A DNA stretch of 64,000 nucleotides. Source: Ferrimicrobium acidiphilum DSM 19497 (GTDB lineage Bacteria > Actinomycetota > Acidimicrobiia > Acidimicrobiales > Acidimicrobiaceae). The position numbers were made by a program, and so were the translations under genes. The stretch spans positions 30,915 to 94,914 of the forward strand of contig NZ_JXUW01000009.1 of NCBI RefSeq assembly GCF_000949255.1, written 5' to 3'. This document shows, one piece after another, positions 18,344 through 27,164 of the stretch (position 1 is its first letter; every line of letters begins with the position of its first letter). The notes beneath the pieces were generated by a model that was given only the letters and a program-made list of their open reading frames with translations, had not been told where the DNA came from and searched no databases.

Positions 18344-18372
18344 GAAGCCCCGTCTATAAGGGCAGGGAGGTT
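18344..18372 (+). repeat. Solitary IS200/IS605-type end hairpin
   Basis: AAGCCCCGTCTATAAGGGC followed by AGGGAGG. It matches the end hairpins of the two IS copies at 34985-36204 and 58279-58897, which carry AAGCCCCGTCTGTAAGGGC (left) and AAGCCCCGTCCGTAAGGG (right). No transposase remnant or partner end was seen nearby. It is either a scar of a lost element or a hairpin reused as a terminator after the lipoprotein gene. Confidence 0.55.
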
Positions 18373-18546
18373 CACCGATTTCGATTGGTCGTGCCAGGTA
18401 TCAGATGTCGAGCTTGTTGGTGCGTCATTTGTGGGCAGCGTCGTGCTCCTGGCTACCCACGGCCTCGGGTCCAGCAAGACGACCGCAGGCCTCTTCGTCT
18501 TGGCCGCGGTTAGACGATGGATATAACCAGCAGATCGCTCGGTCGA

Positions 18547-19350
18547 TTAGGCGTCACGGCTGGTGAGCCGCCAGTTGGCGATTAGGAAGATGATCACGGT
18601 ATAGATTGCGAGGATGGCTAACCCTGCCCATGCGCTGAAGGTATTGGGTTGGGAATGGACGCTCATCAGGGTTCGTCCGATCGTGAACGGAAGAAACTTA
18701 TTGATGTCGTTGGATAATGACGTTGGTAGCGCCGTCACCAGAAGTGGCAGTACGAGGACTAGGGCTACAAAGGTGGTGATGGCACCAGCCGTATGTCGAA
18801 CGATCACGCCAAGCCCGAGGGCGAAGAGGGCGAGCAGCGCCATGTAAAGACCGGTGCCTGCTACCGCACGCAACACGTTAGTGCCGCCGAGCGATGCGGT
18901 CGGGGTTGTGCCTGAAAGAATGGCTTGGCCGACGAAGAAGCTTGCAAAGCTAACTATCTCTGCGACGATAATCGCCACGATAGCGAACATAACGATCTTG
19001 GCAACAAGCACCTTTGAGCGAGATGATGCCGCTGTAAACGTCGCGCTGATCGTTCCGGTGGCTACCTCAGCAGTAAAGACCAGGATCCCGAGCACTCCGA
19101 GTGCCAACTGGCCAAGCAGGACACCAGAGAGGCTGCGCGAGGTGGGGTCAAAGGCAAGACGTTGCCCTGGGCCGGCATGGTTCCAGTTAGCCGCGATTGC
19201 GAAAGCACCGAGCGATGAGATGCCAATCGTAAGGACTGCGGTGACGAGGAGGGTGAAGACGGTGGAGCGCACCGAACGAATCTTGATCCACTCCGAGGAG
19301 AGGAGGTCTCCAAAACTTTGTCGGCGATCGGTGGTTGTAGCGATGCTCAT
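18547..19350 (-). CDS. ABC-2 type transporter permease
   Basis: 267 residues with six hydrophobic helices and an N-terminal cytoplasmic segment (SSEWIKIRSVRSTVF) typical of ABC-2 permeases of the bacitracin/NatB type. It overlaps the ATPase gene upstream by 4 nt (ATGA), so the pair is one exporter. Substrate unknown. Confidence 0.82.
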   Translation of the reverse strand: MSIATTTDRRQSFGDLLSSEWIKIRSVRSTVFTLLVTAVLTIGISSLGAFAIAANWNHAGPGQRLAFDPTSRSLSGVLLGQLALGVLGILVFTAEVATGTISATFTAASSRSKVLVAKIVMFAIVAIIVAEIVSFASFFVGQAILSGTTPTASLGGTNVLRAVAGTGLYMALLALFALGLGVIVRHTAGAITTFVALVLVLPLLVTALPTSLSNDINKFLPFTIGRTLMSVHSQPNTFSAWAGLAILAIYTVIIFLIANWRLTSRDA

Positions 19351-20279
19351 GCGCGTTCCCCTTCTAAGCGAACCGTGGTGTGGGACTGAAACTCAACGTC
19401 ATCTTGCATAAGGCTCATGAAGGCATCCTCTAGGCTTGCAGAGACACTAGCAAGCTCATGGAGTACTATCCCCGCGGAGAAGGCGATCTCACCGATAGCA
19501 GCGGTTTCGAGCCCGGTCACCTGGAGTCCGTCGGGTTCTACGAAGGTCATGGTGGCGTTGTGTTGGGTGAGTAGCGCTTGAAGGTCGGATCGTTGGGGGG
19601 TGCGAACCAGCGTCGTCTTGCCAGAGTTTGCATCGATGAAGTTGGCCATATCGGTATCAGCAACCAGCTTGCCCCGGCCGATGACGACCACGTGATCAGC
19701 GGTGAGCGCCATCTCGCTCATAAGGTGGCTAGAGACGAAGATGCCTCGGCCCTCGGCTGCCAAACCTCGCAGCAGATGCCGGATCCAGAGGATGCCCTCT
19801 GGATCAAGACCATTGACCGGCTCGTCGAAGAGCAAAAGTGGTGCATCGCCTAGTAGCGCCGCGGCGATACCTAGTCGCTGCCCCATGCCGAGCGAGAAGG
19901 TCCCAGCTCGTCGATCTGCCACCGAGGTCAGCCCGACAAGGTCGAGCACCTCGTCGACACGTTGCTTTGGGATATGGTTGGTTGCGGCCAGAGCCAATAG
20001 GTGATTCCTGGCAGTTCGACCTGGGTGATATGCCTTGGCCTCAAGGAGTGCGCCAACACTGCGAAGCGGGTTCTTTAGCTCTGAGAATCTCTGCCCGTTG
20101 ATGAGCACCGATCCTTCGTTGGGACGGTCCAGCCCCATAATCATCCGCATCGTCGTCGACTTACCAGCCCCGTTTGGACCGAGGAAGCCGGTCACTCGAC
20201 CCTCGACCACCTGAAAGTCGAGGTGATCGACTGCAAGCGTACCCTCGTAGGTCTTAGTAAGACCGCGCGCCTCTATCAT
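19347..20279 (-). CDS. ABC-2 type transporter ATP-binding protein
   Basis: 310 residues. Walker A GFLGPNGAGKSTT, signature FSLGMGQRLGIAAALL (Leu in place of the second Ser-Gly residue, common in the bacitracin-type group), Walker B LLLFDEPVNGLD. A C-terminal domain of about 90 residues follows the switch His (SSHLM). Partner of the overlapping permease. The gene starts about 130 nt after the end of another ATPase/permease pair on the same strand; the gap is AT-rich and may hold a separate promoter. Confidence 0.9.
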   Translation of the reverse strand: MIEARGLTKTYEGTLAVDHLDFQVVEGRVTGFLGPNGAGKSTTMRMIMGLDRPNEGSVLINGQRFSELKNPLRSVGALLEAKAYHPGRTARNHLLALAATNHIPKQRVDEVLDLVGLTSVADRRAGTFSLGMGQRLGIAAALLGDAPLLLFDEPVNGLDPEGILWIRHLLRGLAAEGRGIFVSSHLMSEMALTADHVVVIGRGKLVADTDMANFIDANSGKTTLVRTPQRSDLQALLTQHNATMTFVEPDGLQVTGLETAAIGEIAFSAGIVLHELASVSASLEDAFMSLMQDDVEFQSHTTVRLEGERA

Positions 20280-20407
20280 CGTCTCTACTGTCTCCTCAAG
20301 TTAACTAAGAGACATGTTAGCTATATTCTGGCTAAAAATACTGATAAAATGCTGAAATGTCGCTGGGCGAACAGCCCGCTAGTCGGTTGATGCTAGCTCG
20401 ATAATGA

Positions 20408-21235
20408 TCAGCTAATCACTCGCTTTTTGAAGCCTCGGATGCCGATCAGGAGGAGAAAAAGCAAGAAGCCGAGCAGGCCTGCATATACCCCAAAAAGGTT
20501 CATATGCTGAATGCCTGTCGTGAGTCCAGCTCTGAGACCCTCGTTGATATATATCAGTGGATTGATGAGAACAGCCCATTTGAGCCAGGGGATAGCGCCG
20601 AGGCTTGTCCATGGGTAGTACACGGCACCTAGAAAGGTCATAGGCAACAGAATTATTGCGAAAATGAAGGCGACTTGGGTGGGGGGAACGATTGTACCTA
20701 TGGCGAGCCCTAGTGCCCCCGAGAGCACTGCGGCGATTGGGATGATGGCCAAAACCAGTGGCCAGTTAACCGACAGGTGGACGGAGGTGGCTGGAATAAA
20801 GATCGATACGGCAAACACTACCAATGCCGCTATGAGCGCCTGGAGAGCTCCTGAGATGATTTTTGCGGTGGCGACTCCCCATATTGGAACCGGAGCTAGC
20901 ACCCTATCCTCGATCTCACGAGTGAAGGAGAACTCCTGGACCAACGGGAGCGCGACGGCTTGGATACCCTGGGTGATGATGGATATGCCAACAACACCAG
21001 CCACGAGCAAGGTCGAGAATTGAGCCTCGGCGGCCGCGTTCCCGCCGACCCCTTGCCCAATCTTGGGAAACACGTAGGCAAGCACAAAGACGATCAGGAT
21101 CGGCTGAGATATTACCCGAACCAAGAACATCACCCAGCGGGAGATGAGTACTCGAAGATCTCGCATGACCAGTGACCAGATGGTTTTTGCGTAGTGCGAG
21201 CGAACGACGGTTGGTTTGGATACGGTCGGACTCAT
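20408..21235 (-). CDS. ABC-2 type transporter permease (DrrB-like)
   Basis: 275 residues, six predicted helices, with the ABC-2 membrane family segment AVYYPWTSLGAIPWLKWAV before the last helices. Starts GTG/ATG-type inside the 4-nt overlap with the ATPase gene upstream. Together they form a DrrAB-like exporter for hydrophobic compounds or envelope components; substrate unknown. Confidence 0.85.
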   Translation of the reverse strand: MSPTVSKPTVVRSHYAKTIWSLVMRDLRVLISRWVMFLVRVISQPILIVFVLAYVFPKIGQGVGGNAAAEAQFSTLLVAGVVGISIITQGIQAVALPLVQEFSFTREIEDRVLAPVPIWGVATAKIISGALQALIAALVVFAVSIFIPATSVHLSVNWPLVLAIIPIAAVLSGALGLAIGTIVPPTQVAFIFAIILLPMTFLGAVYYPWTSLGAIPWLKWAVLINPLIYINEGLRAGLTTGIQHMNLFGVYAGLLGFLLFLLLIGIRGFKKRVIS

Positions 21236-22197
21236 TCGCGCAAATCCCTTCCTGTCAGGGCTAGAAATACGCTCTCTAGTGACCCTTGTTTTACCGATAG
21301 ATTGCGGTAGCTGATCTCCATGGCTACCAGCTCCTTTACAAGCATGGGCAAGAGGTCTGTGGGGTCAGCAGTCGAGATGGTGAGCTTTGAACCGACAAAA
21401 CCTATCGTGGTGCCTGGCAATGATTTGGTCAGGACCTCCACTAGACCTTGGTCAGCACCCTGGAGGTCAAGCGAGATCTGCGCCTGTTTGGCGTAAGAGC
21501 GCTTGAGCGCTTCAGGGGTGTCAAGAGCAAGGATCTGTCCGTGATCCATAATGGCGATCGCTTCGCAGAGTTCATCTGCCTCGTCCATGTAATGGGTCGA
21601 GAGCAGGATCGTCTGGCCAGCAGCATTTAGGTCGCGTAGAATCTGCCAAAGTGCCAGTCTGCTCTGTGGATCGAGCCCGGTAGTCGGCTCGTCGAGCACC
21701 AAGATGGTCGGACTATGCATCACTGCACGGGCTACCATAAGCCGCTGTGCCATGCCACCGGAGAGTGCGCCGACGGGTGCATTGGCTCGTTCTCGGAGCC
21801 GGAATTGCTCGAGTAACTGATCAGTCTTGGTGCGCGCCACCTTGGTGGTCATGCCGAAGTAGCGACCGTGAAACGTGAGATTCTCGCGTACACTTAGCGA
21901 TCGATCTAGGGTGTTGGACTGGGGGACGACGCCTAGAAGACTCTTGGCGGCCGCCGGCCGAGCGACCACATCGATGCCGTTGATCGTGACTGTTCCCGAG
22001 GTGGGAATGACCCTGGTGGTGATCATTCCAAAGGTAGTGGTTTTACCTGCTCCGTTGGGGCCTAGAAGCCCATAGATGCCGCCTCGAGGAATGGAGAAAC
22101 TCACGCCTTTAACCGCGGTTATTGAGCCAGGGTACGTTTTGACAAGCTCGTTTACTTCGATGGCAGGGTTCTGGGTGTCGAACTCTGGGGCTACCAT
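21232..22197 (-). CDS. ABC transporter ATP-binding protein (DrrA-like)
   Basis: 321 residues. Walker A GLLGPNGAGKTTT, signature LSGGMAQRLMVARAV, Walker B ILVLDEPTTGLD, switch STHYMDEAD. It is the first gene of a four-gene minus-strand run of two exporter pairs. Its ATG is separated from the divergent nadE start by only 6 nt, so its promoter must lie inside nadE coding sequence or the mRNA is leaderless. Confidence 0.9.
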   Translation of the reverse strand: MVAPEFDTQNPAIEVNELVKTYPGSITAVKGVSFSIPRGGIYGLLGPNGAGKTTTFGMITTRVIPTSGTVTINGIDVVARPAAAKSLLGVVPQSNTLDRSLSVRENLTFHGRYFGMTTKVARTKTDQLLEQFRLRERANAPVGALSGGMAQRLMVARAVMHSPTILVLDEPTTGLDPQSRLALWQILRDLNAAGQTILLSTHYMDEADELCEAIAIMDHGQILALDTPEALKRSYAKQAQISLDLQGADQGLVEVLTKSLPGTTIGFVGSKLTISTADPTDLLPMLVKELVAMEISYRNLSVKQGSLESVFLALTGRDLRE

Positions 22198-22203
22198 AAC
22201 TAT

Positions 22204-23931
22204 GTGAGTCCTCTCAAGCTTGCCTGCGCACAGGTCAATGTTAGTGTCGGAGCTATCGAACAGAACGCTGACCGCTGTTATTCCGTGATCGAAGAGGCAC
22301 GTCAGCTCGGGGTTGATATCCTGCTCTTTCCTGAATTGGCTCTAACCGGTTACCCTCCAGAGGATCTCCTTTTACAGCCCCAGTTCATTGAGGACAACCT
22401 CGTGGCGCTCAGAAAGATCGCAACGATGGTGGCAGATGACATCGTCGTCGTGGTGGGGTTCGTGCGCCGTGGCGATGATCTGCACAACTCGATAGCGGTG
22501 CTCTTTGATCACCAGGTGCAGATGATCTATGACAAACAGATCTTGCCCAACTATACCGTCTTTGATGAGTGTCGCTACTTTCGTCCAGGGTCGGCGCAAC
22601 CCCACCTCCTCGAGGTCAATGGAGTGGCCGTAGGCCTCGCCATCTGTGAGGACGCTTGGTCACCCCAGGGTGCAATTTCGCAGGCGGCGGCGATGGGCGC
22701 AGAGGTCGTACTTGTTGCAAATGCCTCCCCATATGAGATGGGACGTCAAGCGGCAAGAGAACAGCTGATGGAGGTTCGCGCGTCGGATGAGTCGGTGGCG
22801 ATCTTGTACTGCAACCTCGTTGGTGGCCAGGATGAGCTGGTCTTCGATGGAGGTTCGTTCTTCGTCGGCGCCTCCGGCAACGTCCAGTCACGTGCGAAGC
22901 GTTTTGTCGAGGATCTTTTAGTGGTCGACTTTATGGGAGAGGAGGCTCGCTATCGCAAGCGCCTCCTTGACCCCAGGGGTGAGTTGCGAGTTGCTATCGG
23001 TCCCTGGGAACGCACCGTTTTGAACCTCCAGCGTCCGGGAGGTGTTAATCCGGTAAGAGAGTCATCGTGTGCTCCTATCGACCCTCCAGTTCGTGGGTTT
23101 GATCCCGATGAGGTGATTGCAGCGATTGTTCTTGGAACCCGTGACTATGTACGCAAGAATCGTGCCCCTGGGGTGCTGGTCGCAGTATCAGGGGGGATCG
23201 ACTCTGCTCTTGTGGCTGCATTGGCGGTTGAGGCGCTTGGCCCATCGGCAGTCGATCTCGTCGCCTTGCCCTCTCGCTACTCCTCATCAGGCTCGCTTAC
23301 CGATGCCACAGACCTAGCCCACAACCTTGGGGCTCGACTCGTGACTCTGCCCATAGAGGCTGCCCATAGCGCACTGACGGAGATCTTGGCAGAGGAGATC
23401 GCAGTGGAGGGGGTGGTGGACGAGAATCTCCAGAGTCGCATTCGAGGCATCCTCATGATGGCGCTTTCAAACTCGACTGGGCGCTTGGTGCTGACAACCG
23501 GCAACAAGTCCGAACTTGCGGTAGGCTACTCAACCCTCTATGGAGATACTGCTGGAGGTTTCGCTGTGATCAAGGATCTCTATAAGACGCAGGTCTATGC
23601 AGTAGCGAAGCGTCTCAATCAGAAACGAACGGTGATACCACCCGCGATCCTGTCCAAGCCACCGAGCGCGGAGTTGCGTCCCGATCAGCTCGACACGGAC
23701 AGTCTGCCTGACTATCCTGTTTTGGATGCGATACTTACATCTCTTATCGATCGCGACCAATCAGTAGCTCAACTGGTCGCGAGAGGCATTGATGCTGGCA
23801 TAGCTACACGCATAGAGAACCTCATTCGTGTAAGTGAATACAAACGTCGTCAAAGTCCATTAGGGGTGCGGCTCTCCTCGAAGGCTTTTGGGAAAGACAG
23901 ACGTATGCCTATAAGCATGGGATCACAGTGA
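22204..23931 (+). CDS. nadE: Glutamine-dependent NAD+ synthetase
   Basis: 575 residues, two domains. The N-terminal nitrilase-type glutaminase has its triad: Glu44 (FPELALTGYPPEDLL), Lys in YDKQILPNY and Cys in GLAICEDAW. The C-terminal synthetase has the PP-loop VSGGIDSALVAALAV and the GNKSELAVGYSTLYGD segment. It makes NAD+ from deamido-NAD+ with ammonia channelled from glutamine. GTG at 22204 is required to keep the first strand of the glutaminase (KLACAQVN). The stop is 3 nt before the next gene. Confidence 0.95.
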   Translation: MSPLKLACAQVNVSVGAIEQNADRCYSVIEEARQLGVDILLFPELALTGYPPEDLLLQPQFIEDNLVALRKIATMVADDIVVVVGFVRRGDDLHNSIAVLFDHQVQMIYDKQILPNYTVFDECRYFRPGSAQPHLLEVNGVAVGLAICEDAWSPQGAISQAAAMGAEVVLVANASPYEMGRQAAREQLMEVRASDESVAILYCNLVGGQDELVFDGGSFFVGASGNVQSRAKRFVEDLLVVDFMGEEARYRKRLLDPRGELRVAIGPWERTVLNLQRPGGVNPVRESSCAPIDPPVRGFDPDEVIAAIVLGTRDYVRKNRAPGVLVAVSGGIDSALVAALAVEALGPSAVDLVALPSRYSSSGSLTDATDLAHNLGARLVTLPIEAAHSALTEILAEEIAVEGVVDENLQSRIRGILMMALSNSTGRLVLTTGNKSELAVGYSTLYGDTAGGFAVIKDLYKTQVYAVAKRLNQKRTVIPPAILSKPPSAELRPDQLDTDSLPDYPVLDAILTSLIDRDQSVAQLVARGIDAGIATRIENLIRVSEYKRRQSPLGVRLSSKAFGKDRRMPISMGSQ

Positions 23932-23934
23932 GCC

Positions 23935-24366
23935 ATGGAGCATCGTAGGCTCCCTGAGTGGATCGGGGGCTACCAGCAGCCTTTGAAACTCGAGGATGCA
24001 TGCGACGTCATTGGCTGTGTTGCTGAAGGATGTATGGTGTTGGCGAGGCGCCTTGTAGCGGCCGAGCGTCAACTCGTAGCTATTGAGTTCTCTCGCTGGC
24101 TTGGTGTTGCCGTTGGGCAACTTTTGAGCGTCGCCCCCAATCCACGCCCAGAACTACTTGCAACGCCTTTGAGGGCCGCTGGTTTCGTGGATTCGTTCCG
24201 GTCAAAGTCGGCATCTGAGCAGCTAGATGGGCTCGTCGAGGTATTAGCCGCTCTAGCGGCCGATCCGGGCTGGGGCAACCGTAATCTCGCTTTCACTGCA
24301 AGGCAGCTGCACGGAGATATGCAGTGGTGGAAACAGGGATCAAATTTATCGGCAGTTTTGGCGTAA
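23935..24366 (+). CDS. Hypothetical protein downstream of nadE
   Basis: 143 residues, starting 3 nt after nadE and therefore probably co-transcribed. Mainly helical by composition, with no signal peptide or membrane segment and no motif recognised. Landmarks are EDACDVIGCVAEGCMV near the start and a C-terminal GDMQWWKQG. Codon use resembles its neighbours. Function unknown. Confidence 0.5.
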   Translation: MEHRRLPEWIGGYQQPLKLEDACDVIGCVAEGCMVLARRLVAAERQLVAIEFSRWLGVAVGQLLSVAPNPRPELLATPLRAAGFVDSFRSKSASEQLDGLVEVLAALAADPGWGNRNLAFTARQLHGDMQWWKQGSNLSAVLA

Positions 24367-24484
24367 TGGCTTGGATTGTGACGGCGTTCGGTAGAGTTTT
24401 CAATGTGGAATCGAATCCAGTTTTGGTCTTTCGATGCGCGCGTGACGCCCAGGCACCGAGCGGGCGGAGGGAGACCTACCAGCT

Positions 24485-25417
24485 GTGAGCAGGGAACGAC
24501 AAGAACGTGATGATGAGGATCTCATCCGTCTGTATCTCGGGGATATCGGGACGCATTCACTTCTCTCGAAGGATGACGAAAGTCGGCTCGGTCGCGAGAT
24601 GGAGGATGCCAACGAAGCCCGACTAGAACTTAGCCATCAGAACCTGACTGCTGAGCGCCGTCGCGAGCTTCTCATCATCGTGCGACGCGGCGAATCTGCA
24701 AAGCAGGCCTTTATCCAGGGAAATTTGCGGCTCGTGGTTTCAATTGCCAAACGGTATCAGGCCTCGGGACTCCCTCTGCTGGATTTGATTCAAGAAGGCA
24801 ACATGGGGTTGATCCATGCTGTTGAAAAATTCGATTGGCGCAAGGGGTTCAAGTTCTCAACATACGCCACATGGTGGATTCGACAGGCCATTAACCGTGG
24901 CATCGCCAATACCGGTCGGACGATTCGCCTGCCGGTCCATGCAGGCGATTCTTTGGCCCGAGTGCAACGCGCTCAAATGCGACTTGAGTTGAAGCTCGGC
25001 CGGACTCCGACAGTTAATGAGCTCGCCAAAGAGGTAGATCTTCCCTACGACAAGCTGATAGAATCGTTGAAGTTTCGCGGAGATCCGGTGTCGCTGTCTG
25101 AACCTCTCCGTGAGGATGGTGATGCAGAGCTCGGCGATGTTGTTGAGGACCGTTCGGCGTCGTCCCCTTTCGAGGCGGTCGCAGAGGCGATGCTCCCCTC
25201 TGAGATTGCTCGTCTTCTCTCCCCTCTCGATCAGCGCGAGCGAGATATCTTGAAGTTGCGGTATGGTCTCGATCGCGGTGAGCCTCGCACCCTCGAAGAG
25301 GTGGGCGAGTACTTTCACCTCACTCGGGAACGGATCCGCCAAATTGAGTCTCGTGCAATGTCGAAGCTGCGACATCCGTCCGCAGACATCGGTGCTCGTG
25401 ATCTGCTGACCGGATGA
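24485..25417 (+). CDS. RNA polymerase sigma factor, group 1/2 sigma-70
   Basis: 310 residues containing all core regions. Region 1.2 starts DLIRLYLGDIG; region 2 has GNLRLVVSIAKRY, LDLIQEGNMGLIHAVEKFDW and FSTYATWWIRQAI; region 3 has GRTPTVNELAKEV; region 4 has the helix-turn-helix TLEEVGEYFHLTRERIRQIE. The short N-terminus without an acidic region 1.1 suggests either a compact principal factor or a SigB/HrdB-like group 2 factor. The GTG at 24485 follows a purine-rich GGAGGGAG stretch. The genome's other sigma factors are not visible, so principal status is undecided. Confidence 0.9.
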   Translation: MSRERQERDDEDLIRLYLGDIGTHSLLSKDDESRLGREMEDANEARLELSHQNLTAERRRELLIIVRRGESAKQAFIQGNLRLVVSIAKRYQASGLPLLDLIQEGNMGLIHAVEKFDWRKGFKFSTYATWWIRQAINRGIANTGRTIRLPVHAGDSLARVQRAQMRLELKLGRTPTVNELAKEVDLPYDKLIESLKFRGDPVSLSEPLREDGDAELGDVVEDRSASSPFEAVAEAMLPSEIARLLSPLDQRERDILKLRYGLDRGEPRTLEEVGEYFHLTRERIRQIESRAMSKLRHPSADIGARDLLTG

Positions 25418-25456
25418 TGCGATCGTTTCTGGGGCTGCAAGGTTTATAGTGAAGGA

Positions 25457-25537
25457 ATGAAGAAACTTATTTTCCTGGCTATCGTCGGTGCGCTCGTGGC
25501 AGTAGCTGCGAAAAAGGTGCGTGAGACTCTCGCCTAG
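25457..25537 (+). CDS. 26-residue single-helix membrane peptide
   Basis: A short frame just after the sigma factor: MKKLIFLAIVGALVAVAAKK and a charged tail ending RETLA. It has the form of the small lysine-start membrane peptides common in Actinobacteria: one helix of about 16 residues between positive charges. GAAGGA touches the ATG directly, which is a poor ribosome-site spacing, so expression is uncertain. No family is recognised. Confidence 0.4.
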   Translation: MKKLIFLAIVGALVAVAAKKVRETLA

Positions 25538-25924
25538 CGCAAGATCTTAGATCGACAGCTACGCCTCCGTTTGACCCGGCTCTGGTGTTCGATGCTGGCT
25601 GTCGTCAGGCGATATGTGGGTGCTGCGGCGATTACGACCTTTGGCTAATAGTCGATGTGTCGGTACAGACACCGTCAGTTGCTGGTGAAGAGATCGTTTT
25701 TGCTCTGCTAGATCTGCTCTTGCACACTCTCGCTTTGGGTGCGATCTAACCGAGGCTTGGTTAGCAGCTACTTGTTTTAGTTGTGGTGACACGACTTGTG
25801 GTGGTCGGCCGGCAGACGCTCGTCGACACTACATGTTTGAGCCTGACTTGATATGTGAATGATTTGGCGTTCTCCGAGGTCGGAGGCAACATAGACGGGG
25901 AAGAGTTGGTCAAAGCTCCATCGC
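25538..25924. other. Gene-free stretch
   Basis: About 390 nt between the membrane peptide and the HAD-family gene. Frames on both strands lack family features. No strong hairpin or promoter was recognised. Confidence 0.4.
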
Positions 25925-26734
25925 TTACGATGGCTGATGATCCCTTCTACGCCGTAAGAGCGAGCGACCTACGAAGGGGGCTGAGCCTCCTGCTAGGACG
26001 GCCACCAAAAGAGCAACGTTGCGAAGTGTCCGAACCAGATAGGGGCGTGAGACCTTCGTTGTCTCGCTGAACTCTAGAATCTCCCAGCCACGTTCCTTTG
26101 CGACCTTCGTGAGCACTCGATCAGGATTGACGGCAATTGGATGCCCGACCATCTCCAGCATTGGGACATCGGTATAGGAGTCTGAGTAGGCGTAGGAGCT
26201 CGATAGGTCTATCCCCTCGTCAGCCGCCAGCGTAGCGATCGCCTCGACCTTGTATGGACCATAGGCGTAGAACATCAACTCCCCGGTGTACTTGCCGTCC
26301 TCGTCGACTCGCGAACGTGAACCAATGTATCCATCGACACCGAGGAAGGAGGCCATTGGTCCAACTACCTCCTCGGGCGAAGCTGATACTAGAAAGACTT
26401 TACGCCCTGCAAGGTGGTGAAGATCGATGAGATCCATCGCCTCACGGTAGATCAGCGGCGTGATAATTTCTCCCAGGGCCTCGGTAACTACCCGAAGCAC
26501 CATGGATTGCTCCCAACCCTGGGTGAGGTTGAGTACGGCGTTCTCCAGCCGCTTGAGCCGACGCTCGTTTGCGCCCAAATACTTATATACGGTCTGGGCG
26601 TAGAGACTCCGTGCGACCGTTCTGCGGGTGATGAGACCCTCCTGGAAGAACCTGGTTCCCAGCGCCAGCATCGATGCACGGGCGATTACCGTCTTGTCCA
26701 GGTCAAAGAATACGCCCTCCACCGACCCGCTCAT
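25925..26734 (-). CDS. HAD-IB family phosphatase (SerB-like)
   Basis: 269 residues. Motif I is FFDLDKTVIA (nucleophile and acid/base Asp), motif II Ser/Thr is in VSASPEEVV, motif IV is YAYSDSYTDVPML. A C-terminal helix of about 20 residues (VALLVAVLAGGSAPFVG) followed by Arg-rich residues could hold it to the membrane. HAD-IB enzymes of this kind in Actinobacteria occur beside SDR and acyltransferase genes. Its ATG overlaps the stop of the ORF upstream by 4 nt. Confidence 0.88.
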   Translation of the reverse strand: MSGSVEGVFFDLDKTVIARASMLALGTRFFQEGLITRRTVARSLYAQTVYKYLGANERRLKRLENAVLNLTQGWEQSMVLRVVTEALGEIITPLIYREAMDLIDLHHLAGRKVFLVSASPEEVVGPMASFLGVDGYIGSRSRVDEDGKYTGELMFYAYGPYKVEAIATLAADEGIDLSSSYAYSDSYTDVPMLEMVGHPIAVNPDRVLTKVAKERGWEILEFSETTKVSRPYLVRTLRNVALLVAVLAGGSAPFVGRSLLRRRRDHQPS

Positions 26735-26994
26735 CTCGGCATAGAGGCGAGCATTGCGACGATGAGCGCGCCGTCGACTCCACCGATTGCCAAAGAGGTC
26801 GCCTTACCCCCATGGCGCAGGAGCGCTTTGGCCAGTGAAACTGTCAGGTCACTACTCTGTATGTTCGATGCCCCATATTGGGGGAGTAGCTCTGTGTGCA
26901 TATGTGTTTTAACCGACGGTCGCATTGCGGGCATTACCTCGACTAGGTGAGAATCGGGGTGTAAAACTTTAGGGCGATGGAGGATCGAACTCAT
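26731..26994 (-). CDS. Uncharacterised 87-residue ORF coupled to the HAD gene
   Basis: The ATG at 26994 overlaps the stop of the ORF upstream (TGATG) and its own stop overlaps the HAD start (ATGA). A TTG at 26997 is also open. The C-terminal third is hydrophobic (SLAIGGVDGALIVAMLAS). No family is recognised. It may be a genuine small gene, or the end of a decayed larger gene together with the two ORFs upstream. Confidence 0.4.
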   Translation of the reverse strand: MSSILHRPKVLHPDSHLVEVMPAMRPSVKTHMHTELLPQYGASNIQSSDLTVSLAKALLRHGGKATSLAIGGVDGALIVAMLASMPR

Positions 26995-27164
26995 CAAGAC
27001 GGTCTCCCTTGCTTGGTAAACGGACCTTCGTGATTGCCGCTAGTAGATGCGACGAACACGGAGCACCGGCCTAACTCCTGTTCGAGTGCAGCCACAGGAG
27101 AACTCTGGTGGTCAGCGGGTTGACCTTTCACCACCTCGCCGATGCCGACGATGGTTGCGTTCAT
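26994..27164 (-). CDS. Uncharacterised 56-residue ORF with strong ribosome site
   Basis: The ATG at 27164 is preceded by AAAGGAGG at 6 nt, the best ribosome-binding site in this part of the window. It starts MNATIVGIGEVVKG. Both ends are coupled: its ATG overlaps the stop of the 192-residue ORF upstream (ATGA), and its stop overlaps the next start (TGATG). No motif is recognised. Confidence 0.4.
   Translation of the reverse strand: MNATIVGIGEVVKGQPADHQSSPVAALEQELGRCSVFVASTSGNHEGPFTKQGRPS

Noticed and set aside
25855..26070. 71-codon plus-strand ORF
   Set aside because: Antisense to the end of the HAD-IB phosphatase for most of its length and without family features or a ribosome site.
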